64,000 bases of DNA from CAKZLS01 sp963786305 (GTDB taxonomy: Bacteria; Pseudomonadota; Alphaproteobacteria; Rhodospirillales; Defluviicoccaceae): assembly GCA_963786305.1 (NCBI GenBank), contig CAWAYL010000012.1:1-64000 (forward strand), given 5' to 3'. The position numbers and the translations under genes were made by a program. Shown here in pieces: positions 10,969 through 22,696 of the stretch. The notes under the pieces were generated by a model. It was not told the DNA's origin, did not search any database, and saw only the letters and a program-made list of their open reading frames with translations. Position 1 is the stretch's first letter; every line of letters begins with the position of its first letter.

Positions 10969-10986
10969 AACGCTTTGCCCGGAACT

Positions 10987-11021
10987 GGCCGCCGCCAGGC
11001 GGCCGCATTCGGTCTTCTTTT
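10987..11021 (+). terminator. Rho-independent-like terminator after the phasin gene
   Basis: Stem GGCCGCC (10987-10993), loop GCCA, complement GGCGGCC (10998-11004), followed by the T-rich tail ATTCGGTCTTCTTTTA. It lies 19 bp after the phasin stop. Confidence 0.6.
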
Positions 11022-11199
11022 AGCGCCACCTTCCCGTGTCTCCCCTTTTTTAACGAAAAAAATCGAATATATTCGGTAGAGTGTTCGAGGGTCGCCGCGA
11101 GGCCCGATGAATAGTCACCCGGTGTCATGGACGACGCCCGGAATCCACGGGCAGGGAATCCACGGCGCGGGGAATCGAACGGCAGGAGAGAAATTTGGG

Positions 11200-11538
11200 A
11201 TGAGCGATCCCGACAAGCGCGACGACCAGGGCTCCCCCAACACGACCGTTGTCACGAAAGCGCGGCCGAAGACCAAGAAACCGTCCATGTACAGGGTGTT
11301 GATGTTGAATGACGACTACACGCCCATGGAATTCGTGGTGCACGTGCTTGAACGGTTCTTCGGCAAGAACCACGAGGACGCCGTGCAGATCATGCTGAAC
11401 GTCCACCAGCGTGGCGTCGGCGTCTGCGGTGTGTTTACGTACGAGATCGCGGAAACCAAGGTCAATCAGGTGATGGAGCTGGCACGCCGGCATCAGCATC
11501 CGCTTCAGTGCACAATCGAGAAAGATGGAAGCGAGTAG
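11200..11538 (+). CDS. clpS: ATP-dependent Clp protease adaptor ClpS
   Basis: Adaptor that delivers N-degron substrates to ClpAP. The family signature is clear: MYRVLMLNDDYTPMEFVVHV, LERFFGKNHEDAVQIML, VHQRGVGVCGVFTYEIAETK. The ATG at 11200 (MSDPDKRDD) is preceded by GGCAGGAGAG, a strong ribosome site, and gives 112 residues, normal for ClpS. The frame is open further upstream but that part looks non-coding. The conserved NDDYTPMEFV loop, which binds the N-terminal residue of substrates, is intact. The stop is 9 bp before clpA, so the two are cotranscribed. Confidence 0.96.
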   Translation: MSDPDKRDDQGSPNTTVVTKARPKTKKPSMYRVLMLNDDYTPMEFVVHVLERFFGKNHEDAVQIMLNVHQRGVGVCGVFTYEIAETKVNQVMELARRHQHPLQCTIEKDGSE

Positions 11539-11547
11539 GGACGTCCC

Positions 11548-13884
<2,337 letters not shown>

Positions 13885-13954
13885 CATCTCCCGTGGTGAA
13901 GAGCTGCCAAGAGAGCGGAAGGCCCGGGCCTGCCGGTGCCAACAGGGGAATGTC

Positions 13955-15052
13955 ATGCTGAGCGATTTTCTCGACGGGAACCCGTGTGCTCGACCTGAGC
14001 CAGTACCTGCCCGGTCCGTTCGCGACCCGGCTGCTGTCGGACATGGGAGCGACGGTGGTCAAGGTCGAGCCGCCGGCCGGCGATCCGCTGAAGCATCTGG
14101 ACACGGAGGGAAAGTCCGGAAAATCGCCGTTCTACGAGATGATCAACGCGGGGAAGTCCGTCATCACCCTCGATCTCAAATCGGATGCCGGCCATGAGGC
14201 CATGGACGCGCTGGTGTCGCGCGCCGACGTGCTTCTCGAATCCTACCGCCCGGGCGTTCTCGAGCGGCTGGGCTTCGGCCTGGACCGTCTCAAGTCGCTG
14301 AACCCGGCGCTGATCCACTGCGCGCTGTCGGGCTATGGCCAGACCGGACCCTATCGTCTGGCCGCCGGCCACGACATCGGCTACGTCTCCATGACCGGCG
14401 GCCTCAGCGTGTCCGGCACCGCCGAAACCCCTACCATCACCTATCCGCCCATGGCCGATCACGCCGGCGCCCTGCAGGCGGTGATCACCATCCTCGGCGC
14501 GCTGATCGCCCGCAACGCCGGCGGCGGCGGCGCGTTCCTCGACGTCAGCCTCAGCGAGTCGCTGTTGTCGTGGCAGGGAGCGGGCCTGACCGTGCCGCCG
14601 CCGCGGGGCGAGGGCGTCATCAACGGCGGTGCCGCGTTCTATCAGATCTACCGCACCGCCGACGGCCGGTTCGTCTCGCTGAGCCCGCTGGAGCCCAAAT
14701 TCTGGATGAATTTCTGCACCGCCGTCGAGCGTCCGGATTGGGTGGCGCGCCAGTTCGAGCCGGTGCCGCAGACGGGCGCTGATCGCCGAGGTGGCGTCGC
14801 TGTTCGCCGGTCAGCCCCTGAGCCATTGGGAGGCGCTGCTGGGCGGTGTCGAATGCTGCTATCAGGCGGTGCTGGACTATACCGAGGTGCCTGGCCATCC
14901 CCATACCCGGGCGCGTCGGCCTGGTCCGCGAAAGCGGCGCCATCATCGACGTGCTGTTTCCGGCCTACGTGGACGGACAGCCGCCGGCGGAGCGCGCGCC
15001 GTTGAGGGAGAGCGATGCCGCGACGGTGATCGCCGAGTGGACAACCACTTGA
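13955..15052 (+). CDS. Family III CoA transferase (CaiB/BaiF type)
   Basis: Moves CoA between carboxylic acids through a catalytic Asp. Family features are VLDLSQYLPGPFATRLLSDM, GATVVKVEPPAGDP, the segment INAGKSVITLDLKSDAG and ALSGYGQTGPYRLAAGHDIG. The family nucleophile is expected soon after that last segment, in GHDIGY. The ATG at 13955 follows AGGGGAA. An extra A near 13981 (GACGGGAACCC) and indels near 14780 and 14905 break the frame; the corrected C-terminus is LVRESGAIIDVLFPAYVDG. The length, about 365 residues, is typical. It follows clpA on the same strand, but its substrate cannot be inferred from these neighbours. Confidence 0.88.
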
Positions 15053-15063
15053 AAGCTGATACG

Positions 15064-15613
15064 TCAGCCGCAGGGCGCGTCCGTCAGGATCCGCGCCTTG
15101 GCCAGTCCGGCGGCGGGAAAGCTCAGCGGTGAGCGGGGGCCGATGGCGAAGGCTCGGTGGGTCCGGTTTCCGGCGGTGTCGACGAATTCCACCTTAACCG
15201 CGCGGCACACCTGGCAGGGATTGATCAGCGCGGCGCCGCCCGTCCGGTTCTTGACGAACCGAACGCATTTTTGCTCGGGAGCTGTCGCCGCGGCCGGAGC
15301 GGTTGCGGCGCGGTGCCGGGGCAGGGACGCTCGGCGGTGATCCGGGTATGCCCGGGACCGAGGAACGGTAGCGGCTGGCGTGATATGCTCGGGCACGGTC
15401 AGGGTCTGGGACGTGGGCTTGCCGGCGCCCGGCCGGGTTCGTTGGACGCTCACCAGGCGGCAGCCCGCGCAGCCGTTCTCCAGCATGTCGCCGCCGGCGT
15501 GGCGGACCACCCGCACGCATTGGCTCGCTTGGTTGGACGGCGGATTCGGCCTCGGCCACGGCGGGCCCGGCGAGAGAGAGAATGGCGAGGGCTGCGAGAA
15601 CGATACGGGCCAT
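15064..15613 (-). CDS. Secreted protein with two copies of a Cys-containing repeat
   Basis: I do not recognise this family. It begins MARIVLAALAILSLAGPAVA, a clear signal peptide, so the product is periplasmic or exported. A frame break near 15530 separates the signal peptide from the rest. The mature part has two related blocks separated by a Pro/Ala/Arg-rich linker. Block 1 is CVRVVRHAGGDML followed by ENGCAGCRLVSVQR; block 2 is CVRFVKNRTGGAAL followed by INPCQVCRAVKVEFV. Both share the pattern C-V-R-x-V, about 12 residues, N-x-C-x2-C-R-x-V-x-V. Three cysteines per block could form disulfides or bind a metal. It converges on the CoA transferase gene with only 11 bp between stops. Confidence 0.65.
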
Positions 15614-15736
15614 GGTGCGGACTTCCTGCTTGAATGACCTCAACAGGTTAGACCGCAGACGCGTTAACACGCGGGTAAGGACCGCGGCGCTCAGCCGGGT
15701 TTCCGAAAGGGCGTCTCGGCGGAAAGCAGCCGTATT

Positions 15737-16874
15737 TCATGATCCACCGCCGCTCCGCTCGCTGGCGAGAAATCGCTCCACCGCCTCGCGCAACCGACGG
15801 TCGGCGATCCAATGGGCGCTGTACGTGGGGGTGGGCAGGTAGCCGCGCTGGATCTTGTGCTCGCCCTGGGCGCCGGCTTCCACCCGCGTGAGGCCGTGGG
15901 CGATGGCGAAGTCCATGGCCCGGTAGTAACAGGCCTCGAAGTGCAGGAACCGATAGTGCTTCCGGCACCCCCAATAGCGGCCGAACAGCGCGCCGCCGCC
16001 CATCAGGTTGAGGGCGCCGCCAAGCGGTCGTCCCTGGCCGTCCTCGGCCATGATCAGCACCACCTGATCAGCCATGACCTCGCCGAGACGCAGGAAAAAA
16101 GCCCGGTTAAGATAGGCATTGCCCCACTTCCGTTCGCTGGTGTTGCGATAGAAGCTGGTAGAACGCGTCCCAATGACGTTCCTCGATGTCCGGTCCGGAG
16201 AGCGTCCGCAGGACAACGTCCTCGGCGGTTACCGCCAAGCGCTCCTTGCGGATGGCCTTGCGTTTGCGCGACGATAGTTGCGCCAGGAAGTCGTCGAAAC
16301 ACGTATATCCCGCATTTTGCCAGTGATACTGGCGAGCCGGTGCGGGTCAGCATGCCGAGCCGTCCGAGCTCTCCGCCATTCGCCCTCGGTCGGGAAGGTG
16401 ACGTGTAGCGAGGACACTTCGAGCTGCTGTGCCAATTGGATCATGGCGCCGGCCAGGAGGTCGGCGGTTTCCGCGCGGTGCGCCGGGCGCGAGCAGCAGT
16501 CTTCGGCCGGTCACCGGGGTAAAGGGAACGGCGGCCTGGAGTTTGGGATAATACCGTCCGCCGGCCCGCTCAAAGGCGTCGGCCCATCCCCAGTCGAACA
16601 CGAACTCGCCGTAGGAATGGCTCTTCAGATAAAGCGGCGCGCACCCGATGACGGTTTCCCCGTCGTCGCCCATGACCGCCAGGTGACGCGGCATCCAACC
16701 GGTTTCCGGCGCCACGGAGCCGCTATCTTCCAGCGCCGCCAGGAAGGCGTGGGACACGAACGGATCCTCCCCGCCAGCGCAGGCGTCCCAGGCCACGGCG
16801 GGTACGTCATGGATGGAATCCAGCACCTTGACCGTGCGAGCTTCGGATTTTTCGGGTTCGCGTCCGTCGGGCAT
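15737..16874 (-). CDS. GNAT-fold N-acyltransferase, COG3146 type (frame breaks)
   Basis: Protein of about 380 residues of the GNAT/FemAB-like group often annotated as peptidogalycan biosynthesis protein or DUF482. Its biochemical function is not established. Matching segments are VKVLDSIHDVPAVAWDACA, DPFVSHAFLAALEDSGSV, GCAPLYLKSHSYGEFVFDWG, YYPKLQAAVPFTPVTGRRLL, LEVSSLHVTFPTEGEWRRAR and GALNLMGGGALFGRYWGC with LHFEACYYRAMDFAIAHGL. It ends FLASERSGGGS. The segments fall in different frames in the middle third (about 16140-16500), so several indels are present. I chose the ATG at 16872-16874 (MPDGREPEKSE). The gene is divergent from the PAS-GGDEF-EAL gene. Confidence 0.8.
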
Positions 16875-17123
16875 GGCCGTCTTGAAATCGGATAAATGAT
16901 TTGTCCCCTCCGGGATATAGGGCTCCCGCGCGTCTGCACCAAGCGCCCGTTTTGGCCCCGCTCGCGGCCGAGGACCGCGATGATGGATCATTTGCTTCAC
17001 GTCCCGCATCTCCGGGGCCGAACAATTCCCAAGGGGTTGCGCGGCGGACAAAAACACACCACATTACCCATATGGGGGTTGTCTCTGGAATTGTCCATCA
17101 TACGCTCCTGGAGGTCTGGGGTC

Positions 17124-19634
17124 GTGGGTGACATAGGGCCGCGAACGCCTGGCGGGCACGCGCTGTTGCGATCGCTGAAGCCGAGCTTCGAGCGGATGAC
17201 CGGCGCCGTTGTGGCGATGACCGCGGATCTGGACGATCTCGACCCGGCGGGCGGGGGGCCGTGGGTTGTCTTCGTCAATCAGGCGTTGACGCGGCTGACT
17301 GGCTGTCGGGCGTCCGACACCGTGGGCAAATCGCTCGGCATGCTCGACGGTCTGGGATCCAGCGTCGAAACCCGGTCCGGCCTGTTTGAAGATCTGGAGC
17401 GGCAGATCCGCGCCCAGGCCGCTCTCGGGCGGACGCCAAAAACCGATCGCCGGGACCATGAGATCACGGGAATGGCCAGCCAGTGGCAGGTCATGCCGCT
17501 GGTCGATGAAGCCGGGCAGGTACTGCACTGGCTGGGATTTCATCCGGAACGGATCCAGGCGTGACGGCGGAAGCCACGGGCGGCGGCGCGAGGAGAATGG
17601 ATTCCGACAGGTGGTGGAGCACCAGCGCGATCCCATGTGCCGATTTCGGCCGGACACGGAATTGACCTACGTCAACGCCGCCTACGCGGCGCTGTTCCGC
17701 CGGAGCTCCGAGGATTTGGTCGGCCGGAGGATCGTGGACTTCTTGTCGGACCAGGACGCCGCGGCGGTGCGGGCGCACCTGGGTTTCCTGTCGCTGGATC
17801 AGCCCGCCGGTCGATACGAGCATTGCATCGACGACCCCGACCCGAACGGAACCGCCGAGGCACGATGGTATCAATGGAATACGCTCGCATTTTTTGCCGA
17901 CGACGGAACGGTTGCAGGCTTTCAAGCCGTGGGCTTGGACGTTACCGAAAGCATACGTATCAACTCGGAGTTGCGGAAACTCGCCAATGTCGTCGAACAC
18001 AGTCCCAGCACCATCATCATCACCGATGCCGAGGGAATCATCGAATACGTCAATCCCGCGTTCACCGCGGTATCCGGCTACACCTTGGCCGAAGTCCTGG
18101 GCCAGACGCCGCGCATCGTAAAATCGGAACTGGCCAAGGACGAGATCTTTAGCGACCTGTGGCGCACCATCAGCAACGGCCAAACCTGGCACGGCGAACT
18201 GCCCAACAAAGCCAAGGACGGGACGATCTATTGGGACTTGCTGGCCATCGCGCCGGTCAAGGACCCGGACGGTTTCATTACCCACTACGTCGGCATCCAG
18301 CACGATATCACCCAGCAGAAGTTGCTGGAGCGGCAAATGGCTTATGACGCCACCCACGACGCGCTGACCGATCTCGTCAACCGCCGTGAGTTCGAACGTC
18401 GCCTGAACAACGCGGTGGCGATCGCCCGGCAACATCGCTGTCATCACGTTCTTGCGTTCATCGATCTCGATCAATTCAAGTTGGTTAATGATACCGCCGG
18501 TCACGCGGCCGGTGATGAACTGCTTAAGCAGATCAGGGGTTTGCTGAAATCGATGTTCAAGGGGCGCGATACGTTGGCCCGGCTCGGCGGCGATGAATTC
18601 GCGCTCCTATTGGACGATTGCTGGCTCGAGCGGGCCCGGAAGATCTGCGAAAAACTCATCGCCAATCTTCAGGATATCCGGTTCTGCTGGGGCGGTCACA
18701 CCTTCCAGATCGGCGCCAGCATCGGTCTGGTAGCCGATAACGGCGGAGACCGAGAACGCCACGCCTGGCCATGTCGCAGGCCGACGTGGCGTGTTACGCC
18801 GCCAAGGAGCGCGGCCGCAACCGGGTTCGCGTGTATCATCCGAAAGCCACCGAGTCCGCCCACCATCACAGCGAAATCCTGCGGGCGGCGGCGCTTCGCA
18901 GCGCCGTCGAGGAAGACCGCCTCTGTCTCTATTGCCAGCCCATCATGTCGCTGTCGGAGGGCGGTTCGGCGCCTGGGCATTATGAGCTTCTGGTGCGAAT
19001 GATCGATCCGGATGGGCGGCTGGTGATGCCCGGCGCATTCATACCCGCGGCCGAGCGTTACGGCCTGGTGGTCGAGATCGATCGCTGGGTGATCAAGACG
19101 GCGTTTGGCCAGTTCGCCAGGCGGTTCGGACAGTCGTCCGGTCCTGGTATCTCCATCAATGTCTCGGGCCAATCGCTTAACGACGAGTTGTTCCTGGAGT
19201 TCATCCACGATCAGTTCCGCCGGTATTCCGTCCCGCCCGAACGGGTCTGTTTCGAAATCACCGAGACCGCCGCCGTCCATAGTATCGAAAATGCCAGGGA
19301 GTTCTTCGCCGAGATCAGACGCAAAGGCGGATTCCTGGCGCTTGACGATTTCGGCAGCGGGCTGTCGTCCTTCGGCTACCTGAAGACGCTGCCGGTGGAC
19401 TACCTCAAGATCGACGGACGGTTTGTCAGCGACATGATCGAGAACTCGATCGATCACGCCATGGTCGCGGCCATCAACGGGATCGGCCGGGTGATGGGTA
19501 TCCGGACGGTCGCCGAGTACGCCCACAGTGCCGCCATCATCGAGCGGCTGTCAGAGTTGGGCGTGGACTACGCGCAGGGCAACGCCATCGGCGCTCCAGT
19601 GCCGCTGGAACTCATCGCACCGCAGACGCGCTGA
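17124..19634 (+). CDS. PAS-GGDEF-EAL cyclic di-GMP signalling protein (frame breaks)
   Basis: Multidomain sensor that probably makes or breaks c-di-GMP. From a GTG at 17124 (GGAGG 9 nt upstream), a PAS-like domain (WVVFVNQALTRLTGCRASDT) reaches a stop at 17562-17564. Sequence then resumes with a second PAS domain (MCRFRPDTELTYVNAAYAAL) and a third (IIITDAEGIIEYVNPAFTAV). GGDEF follows (FIDLDQFKLVNDTAGH, ARLGGDEFALLL), then EAL. The stop may be an indel artefact or a real boundary. Another frame break lies near 18770. EAL catalytic residues look intact: YELLVRMID, ISINVSGQSLND, FEITETAA, LALDDFGSG, YLKIDGRFV and RTVAEYAH. At the GGDEF inhibitory site, the position of the usual RxxD Arg is Lys (KGRD), so feedback inhibition may be weak. 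Confidence 0.85.
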
Positions 19635-19636
19635 TA

Positions 19637-20666
19637 TCAACCGCCGTCGGGCACGAACCCGACTTCCCGGTAAAAGCGCATGGCGGCGGGATGAAGCGGT
19701 ATGGCAATGCCATCCAACGCCTTATGAAGCTCGATCCGTTTGCCAAGCGGGTGGCTGGTGTCGAGCAGCTTGCGGGTATTTTCATGCCACAGGGCGCGCG
19801 TGATCCCATAGATCAACGCGTCGCTCGCCGATTCCGACACGACCAGCAACGCGCCGACCTTCAGCGTCACGGTGTCGCCCACGCCGCGGTAGGTTTCGCC
19901 CGGCACCACGTCGGCGCCGAAATAGGGATACCTCTTGCGAATTGCATCGACCTCGCGACCCATGATTTGGATCAGCCGGACGGGCAGGCTCTCGGCCGTC
20001 TGGGCGATGGCGTTCATCGGATAGCCGCTGACCATGAAATAGGCGTCAAGTTCATCGGCCACCAGCATATCGCCGGCGGTCCCGACCTGTTCGAAGAAGG
20101 GTAAGAGATCCGTCTCCTCGAGGCCAAAGGCGGCAAGGACGATGTCCGCCACGACCCGGGTTCCAGACTTGCGCTCGCCGAGCGAGACGCGTTTTCCCTT
20201 GAGATCGCGAACGCTCTCGATGCTGGAGTTGTCCCGCACCACCAGGTGCACGGCTTCCGGGAACAGGTGTGCCACGGCGCGGAGGTTGGACAACGGGGCC
20301 TGCCCGGCGAATGAGCCGGTGCCGAGGTACGCTTCGTAGGCCACGTTGGCTTGGGTCAGGGCCATGTCCAAATCGCCTTTGGAGACGGCCCTGACATTGT
20401 CCACCGAACCGTGCGTCGCTACCGCGGTGGCGATTAGTCCCGGAACGCCGCAACTGCCGCCCATGTCGCAGTCCAGGGAGCCGGGTGGGTCTGCTGATGG
20501 CGTTGGCGATGAGGCCGCCGACCGGGAAATAGACGCCGCCGGTGGCGCCCGTGCCGATGCGGAAGAAGCGCACGTCCTCGTCCGCCCTGGCGTTCCGCCC
20601 CGCCGACAGCGGCATGACGACGATGAGCAACAGGACAACCATCCCGGCCCGCCACCGTTGGGTCAT
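19637..20666 (-). CDS. TAXI family TRAP transporter solute-binding protein
   Basis: Periplasmic binding protein for a tripartite transporter of the TAXI type. The start (MTQRWRAGMVVLLLIVVMPL) gives a signal peptide, with AGGAGG upstream of the ATG at 20664-20666. The TAXI hallmark FFRIGTGATGGVYFPVGGLI is followed by VRAVSKGDLDMALTQANVAY, LFPEAVHLVVRDNSSIESVR and DLKGKRVSLGERKSGTRVVA. One frame break near 20480 lies between the hallmark and the Cys-containing CDMGGSCG region. No 4TM/12TM fused membrane subunit is adjacent, so it is an orphan binding protein here, or works with a transporter elsewhere or in sensing. It converges on the GGDEF-EAL gene, with stops about 3 bp apart. Confidence 0.85.
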
Positions 20667-20845
20667 TCGCCGTTGCCTCCTCGCAATGGAAGTGCTTGCA
20701 TCATGCCCTCGAGACATCGCGCATGAATTATCGCTTGTCAATCATGGCGGCGAGCGACGTCTCGACAGTTACGAGACGCCATTTCACATCGGCGGTCAAA
20801 TGATTTATGGAAGGTCCCACTCATGGATACGAGGGGACCCGGAAT

Positions 20846-21184
20846 ATGAAATTGCTGATGGCGATCATCAAACCGATGCAATTGGATCCGGTGCGCGAGG
20901 CGTTGACCGATTTGGGCGTCAAAGGCCTGACGGTAACCGAGGTCCATGGGTTCGGTCGCCAGGGCGGGCATACGGAATTGTACCGCGGATCGGAATACAA
21001 GACGGAGTTCGTGGCGAAACTCCCCATCGATGTCGCCATCGACGACGACCAGGTGGAGCCGGTGATGGAAGCCATCGCCGGCGCTGCCCGCACCGGCCGC
21101 ATCGGCGACGGCAAGATCTTCGTCGTGGACCTGGGTGCGGCCATGCGTATCCGCACCGGCGAAACCGGGTCCGACGCGCTTTGA
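20846..21184 (+). CDS. Nitrogen regulatory protein PII (GlnB/GlnK family)
   Basis: Trimeric signal protein that senses 2-oxoglutarate, ATP and ADP and controls nitrogen assimilation targets. All 112 residues are in one frame: MKLLMAIIKPMQLDPVREAL, VTEVHGFGRQGGHTELYRGS. The T-loop tyrosine used for uridylylation is present in RGSEYKTEF, and the C-terminal signature GRIGDGKIFVVDLGAAMRIR is intact. The ATG at 20846 gives the normal PII length. Neither glnA nor amtB is adjacent, so GlnB and GlnK cannot be told apart by context. It lies 37 bp upstream of the HerA-like ATPase on the same strand. Confidence 0.95.
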   Translation: MKLLMAIIKPMQLDPVREALTDLGVKGLTVTEVHGFGRQGGHTELYRGSEYKTEFVAKLPIDVAIDDDQVEPVMEAIAGAARTGRIGDGKIFVVDLGAAMRIRTGETGSDAL

Positions 21185-21221
21185 GCCCCGGACCCCCTGA
21201 TGAGAACGAGCGATCCGACGC

Positions 21222-22696
21222 ATGGACGACGATAATCGCGATTTTCATCGGCAAGGCCGAGGCGGCGGTCGCGCTTGATCTGAAGTACGCCAATCGGCAC
21301 GGCCTGGTGGCCGGCGCCACGGGAACGGGCAAGACAGTGACCCTCCAGGTGTCTCGCCGAGGGCTTCTCGGCGCACGGCGTTCCGGTGTTCCTGGCCGAC
21401 GTCAAGGGTGATCTTTCGGGGCTTTGCGAGGCTGGCGACACCGGCGGCAAGCTCGCGGATCGGGCACGCGCCATCGGGCTCGATCCCTATACCGCCCGGG
21501 CATTTCCCGTCGTCTTGTGGGATCTGCTGGGCGAGCAGGGGCACCCCGTCCGCACCACGGTCTCGGAGATGGGACCGCTGTTGCTGGCGCGCCTTCTGGA
21601 GTTGAACGACACCCAGGAGGGCGTGCTGCACGTGGCCTTCGCCGTCGCCGACGACCAGGGCCTGCTGCTCCTGGATCTCAAGGACCTGCGGGCGATCCTG
21701 AGTTTCGTCGCCAGCGACACCCAGGAGCTGTCCAACACCTATGGCCGGGTCACTTCCGCCTCGGTGGGGGCGATCCAGCGCCGCCTTCTGGTTCTCGAGC
21801 GCGAGGGCGCGGCCGAGTTCTTCGGCGAACCGACCCTGGACGTACGCGATCTCATGCGCACCCGCTCCGATGGGCTCGGCTACGTCAATATCCTGGCGGC
21901 GGACCAGCTCATCCAAAGGCCACGGCTCTATTCCACCTTCCTTCTTTGGCTGCTGTCGGAGTTGTTCGAGGATCTGCCGGAAGTGGGCGACGTCGACAAA
22001 CCGAAGCTGGTGTTCTTCTTCGACGAGGCGCACCTGCTGTTCGACCGGGCGCCCCGGGCGCTGGTGGACAAGGTGGAGCAGGTTGTTCGTTTGATCCGCT
22101 CCAAGGGCGTCGGCGTGTTCTTCGTCACGCAAAGTCCGACGGATCTGCCCGACGGCGTACTCGGCCAGCTCGGCAACCGCGTTCAACACGCGCTCCGCGC
22201 CTTCACGGCCCGCGATCAAAAAGCCGTGCGCGCGGCGGCCGAGACCTTCCGTTCGAATCCGGCCTTCGACACCAGAGACGCCATTACCGAAATGGGGGTC
22301 GGCGAGGCCCTGGTGTCGACGCTGGAGGCCGGCGGCACGCCCGGCGTGGTGGAGCGCACACGGATCCGGCCACCCGCGTCGAAGCTCGGGCCCGCGAGCG
22401 CGGCGGCATACGCCGTGGCCGTGGCCGAAAGCCCCTTCGCCGGACGATACGACATGGCCATCGATCGCCATTCCGCCTACGAGATCTTGGCGGAGCGGGC
22501 CGAGGCGGCGGCCCGCGAGGCCGAACGGGTGGCCCGGGAAACGGCGCGCCAGCCGCCGCCGCGAACGGTCGGCCGTGGACGCCCCCGCCAGAGTACGGCG
22601 GAGAGGCTAGCCAGCAGCGTCTTGTCCAGCGCCGGCCGTCAGATCGGCCGCGAAATCGTGCGCGGGCTCCTGGGTTCCCTATTCCGCGGCCGCTAG
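21222..22696 (+). CDS. HerA-like ATPase, DUF853 family
   Basis: Protein of about 490 residues related to the HerA/FtsK ATPases and annotated as a DUF853 or helicase HerA-like protein; its cellular role is not established. Walker A is GLVAGATGTGKTVTLQVL and Walker B is KLVFFFDEAHLLFDRAP. Further conserved blocks are VFLADVKGDLSGL, RTTVSEMGPLLLARLLELND, DLKDLRAILSFVASDTQEL and GVGVFFVTQSPTDLPDGVLG. Extra bases near 21241 (G) and 21352 (T) break the frame; removing them joins MDDDNR to IFIGKAEAAVALDLKYANRH and restores LAEGFSAHGVPVFLADV. The C-terminal tail is Ala/Arg-rich and probably flexible. It overlaps the stop of the convergent GT-C gene by 4 bp. Confidence 0.88.

Noticed and set aside
17067..17076. 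Palindrome CCCATATGGG upstream of the GGDEF-EAL gene
   Set aside because: Too short and isolated to call an operator without comparison to other sites.
20667..20845. Sigma-54 promoter for the PII gene (TGGAAGTGCTTGCA)
   Set aside because: The GG and GC elements are 8 nt apart, not the required 10.
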